In this document: positions 14,371 to 15,473 of the stretch, one piece after another
Numbering within the stretch: position 1 is the first letter of the stretch
Layout: every line of letters begins with the position of its first letter
Assembly (NCBI GenBank): GCA_029881175.1
Contig: JAOUNC010000016.1
Location: 1 to 15,473 of the forward strand
Direction of reading: 5' to 3'
Source of the DNA: Nitrospirota bacterium
GTDB taxonomy: Bacteria > Nitrospirota > Nitrospiria > Nitrospirales > UBA8639
DNA: 15,473 nucleotides
Notes under the pieces: generated by a model
The model's input: only the letters and a program-made list of their open reading frames with translations
What the model was told of the DNA's origin: nothing
The model's database searches: none
Made by a program: the position numbers and the translations under genes

Positions 14371-14799
14371 ATGAGTACCGACGCAGATCAGCAACCCACT
14401 GAAGATCCTGTTGCCCCGAAACCTCCTGCCCGTCCACCGGTTCAGGATGAGGAGGTGGAAGAACAGGAAAATCGTCAAATGCAGGTGGCCATGAAAATGG
14501 TGGGGTCAGCTATGGTCTTCATTGGATTTTTGCAAGTCTTTCTTTCCGTGAATACCGGCGCCGAAATCAGTATTTTCCCCATGATGATTTATTTTTTTGG
14601 CATGGCGCTGTGGGCCTATTCCTCGGTGGACACTCCCATCATTCGGTATGTCGTGATGGCGCTGTCACTCCTTGCGGCGATGGCGTTCATGCATTTCGGG
14701 GAAGTCTTGTTTTGGCATAAATATGCCATTTACTGGGGCACCGTCGGCATGGTCGTCTTTTTCATGTTTCAAACGCCTAAAAAACCAGCCAATTTGTAA
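14371..14799 (+). CDS. small four-helix membrane protein of unknown function
   Basis: A 142-residue inner-membrane protein I do not recognise. Residues 1-38 are a Pro/Glu/Asp-rich cytosolic-looking tail; four hydrophobic segments follow at about 43-60, 66-83, 91-108 and 117-133, then a short basic end (PKKPANL). The third segment contains His108, and the loop after it carries Glu111 and His116, but no known motif is evident. ATG 14371 is chosen, 2 nt after the dcd stop; the GTG at 14362 would overlap dcd and adds only three residues. The spacing suggests cotranscription with grx, kamA and dcd. Confidence 0.7.
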   Translation: MSTDADQQPTEDPVAPKPPARPPVQDEEVEEQENRQMQVAMKMVGSAMVFIGFLQVFLSVNTGAEISIFPMMIYFFGMALWAYSSVDTPIIRYVVMALSLLAAMAFMHFGEVLFWHKYAIYWGTVGMVVFFMFQTPKKPANL

Positions 14800-14848
14800 A
14801 CGGCTCTACCCAATCCGCACGTAACCCTGTCGTTTTCGTCTCTCTTGA

Positions 14849-15473
14849 ATGAGTATTGCGGTCATCATTCCTGTCTTCAATGAAAAGGACACCCTGCCTT
14901 CTTTGCTCAATGAGCTTCTGCCATTAGGGTTTGAAGACATCATTCTGGTGGATGGGGGGAGTCAAGATAGAACCGTGGAAGCAGTAAACACGTTTCTAAA
15001 AGCCACGCCTCATTGCCATTGCCGAATGATGGCTGCCCCAAAGGGCCGGGCGAGGCAAATGAATGCGGGGGCGGCAGAAGCCACAGCCGACCTACTCCTT
15101 TTTTTGCATGCCGATACGCACTTGCCGCACAATGCCAAAAGCCTGATCGAGCAGGCCATGAAAAATTCTGAGTACGTTGGAGGCCGGTTTGATGTGCGGT
15201 TTCCATCCGATGAAGGCTATGCTTGGGTGGTGAGCCGTATGATGAATTATCGTTCACGGTACTCGGGAATCTGTACTGGCGATCAAGCTCTGTTTGTGCG
15301 TCGAGCCGTTTTCGAATCCATGGGAGGCTTTGCCGACATCCCTCTGATGGAAGACATTGAATTCAGTCAACGATTGAAACAAAAGGGAACCGTCGTGGCT
15401 TTAGAAGAAACCGTCACAACCTCATTCAGACGATGGGAGCAGCAAGGTCCGCTCCGAACCATTTTGCAAATGT
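14849..15473 (+). CDS. family 2 glycosyltransferase, rSAM/selenodomain-associated type (3' end outside window)
   Basis: The frame is open to the right edge, giving 208 residues. The start is firm: an in-frame TGA (14846-14848) directly precedes the ATG. It is a GT-A fold transferase of the TIGR04283 type (rSAM/selenodomain-associated transferase 2). Visible motifs are VIIPVFNE (5-12), LVDGGSQDRT (33-42), GRARQMNAGA (66-75), LFLHADTHLP (84-93; HAD at the DxD metal site), NYRSRYSGICTGDQALFVRR (133-152), GGFADIPLMEDIEFSQRL (159-176) and SFRRWEQQGPLRTI (192-205). Only the C-terminal tail is missing. The family often lies beside a second transferase (TIGR04282) and radical SAM enzymes, so the next gene to the right is worth checking. 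The donor and acceptor are unknown. There is a 49-bp gap after the membrane protein gene and no clear ribosome binding site. Confidence 0.88.
   Translation, partial: MSIAVIIPVFNEKDTLPSLLNELLPLGFEDIILVDGGSQDRTVEAVNTFLKATPHCHCRMMAAPKGRARQMNAGAAEATADLLLFLHADTHLPHNAKSLIEQAMKNSEYVGGRFDVRFPSDEGYAWVVSRMMNYRSRYSGICTGDQALFVRRAVFESMGGFADIPLMEDIEFSQRLKQKGTVVALEETVTTSFRRWEQQGPLRTILQM

Noticed and set aside
14940..15257. 105-codon minus-strand ORF opposite the glycosyltransferase
   Set aside because: It lies wholly antisense to a gene with clear family motifs; its composition is that of a shadow frame.
1..15473. CRISPR array, tRNA/rRNA genes, insertion sequence with transposase, phage att site
   Set aside because: No regularly spaced repeats, no cloverleaf or rRNA signature, and no transposase or integrase motif seen on reading both strands; no computational search was possible.

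Overview
The window looks like chromosomal DNA of a Gram-negative, moderately GC-rich bacterium. The gene set (a futile-looking mix of RicT/PSP1, a DsrE-like protein, UbiE/MenG, an orphan CbbQ-like AAA+ ATPase, a KamA-type aminomutase, a tandem-domain dCTP deaminase and an rSAM/selenodomain-type glycosyltransferase) and the style of its dispersed hairpin repeats suggest Nitrospirota, probably a Nitrospira-like lineage. That placement is inference from memory of such genomes; no rRNA or other phylogenetic marker is present. No tRNA, rRNA, CRISPR array, transposase gene, phage gene or integrase was seen.

Layout. Bases 2-5220 are all on the + strand: a metallo-beta-lactamase-fold protein cut by the left edge, a RicT/PSP1-family protein behind its own likely promoter, a small DsrE-like protein with a possible 17-codon leader ORF overlapping its GTG start, UbiE/MenG methyltransferase and, 4 nt later, a B12-type radical SAM enzyme of unknown substrate. 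Bases 5322-9544 are all on the - strand. In transcription order they hold a DUF2156 (phosphatidylglycerol lysyltransferase C-terminal-like) protein; a likely three-gene unit of CbbQ/NorQ-like ATPase, lipoprotein and HAD phosphatase with a good sigma70-type promoter; a repeat; and a secreted protein of unknown function with a very strong ribosome binding site. A 579-bp gap (9545-10123) separates this block from the next and carries divergent starts.

From 10124 the genes are on the + strand again: a 462-residue protein that may be ATP-grasp-like, a composite repeat ending in a terminator-like hairpin, and then a tightly packed unit of glutaredoxin-like protein, lysine 2,3-aminomutase-family enzyme, tandem dCTP deaminase and a four-helix membrane protein (gaps of 3 nt, a 1-nt overlap, and 2 nt). 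A family 2 glycosyltransferase follows and is cut by the right edge.

The most distinctive non-coding feature is a repeat present twice, at about 5943-6150 and 11518-11705, in opposite genomic orientation but in the same orientation relative to the gene it follows. The copies share 65 consecutive identical bases around an 11-bp imperfect hairpin. The second copy also has a 120-bp segment with 14-bp inverted ends and nested palindromes, like a miniature non-coding mobile element. A second short palindrome family (CCCTTCGACA...CAGGG) occurs at 6044 and 9638. No single, clearly new biochemical system is proven here. The best candidates for a closer look are the grx-kamA-dcd unit, the UbiE/radical SAM pair, the divergent DUF2156/ATP-grasp-like pair, and the AAA+ ATPase without a VWA partner.
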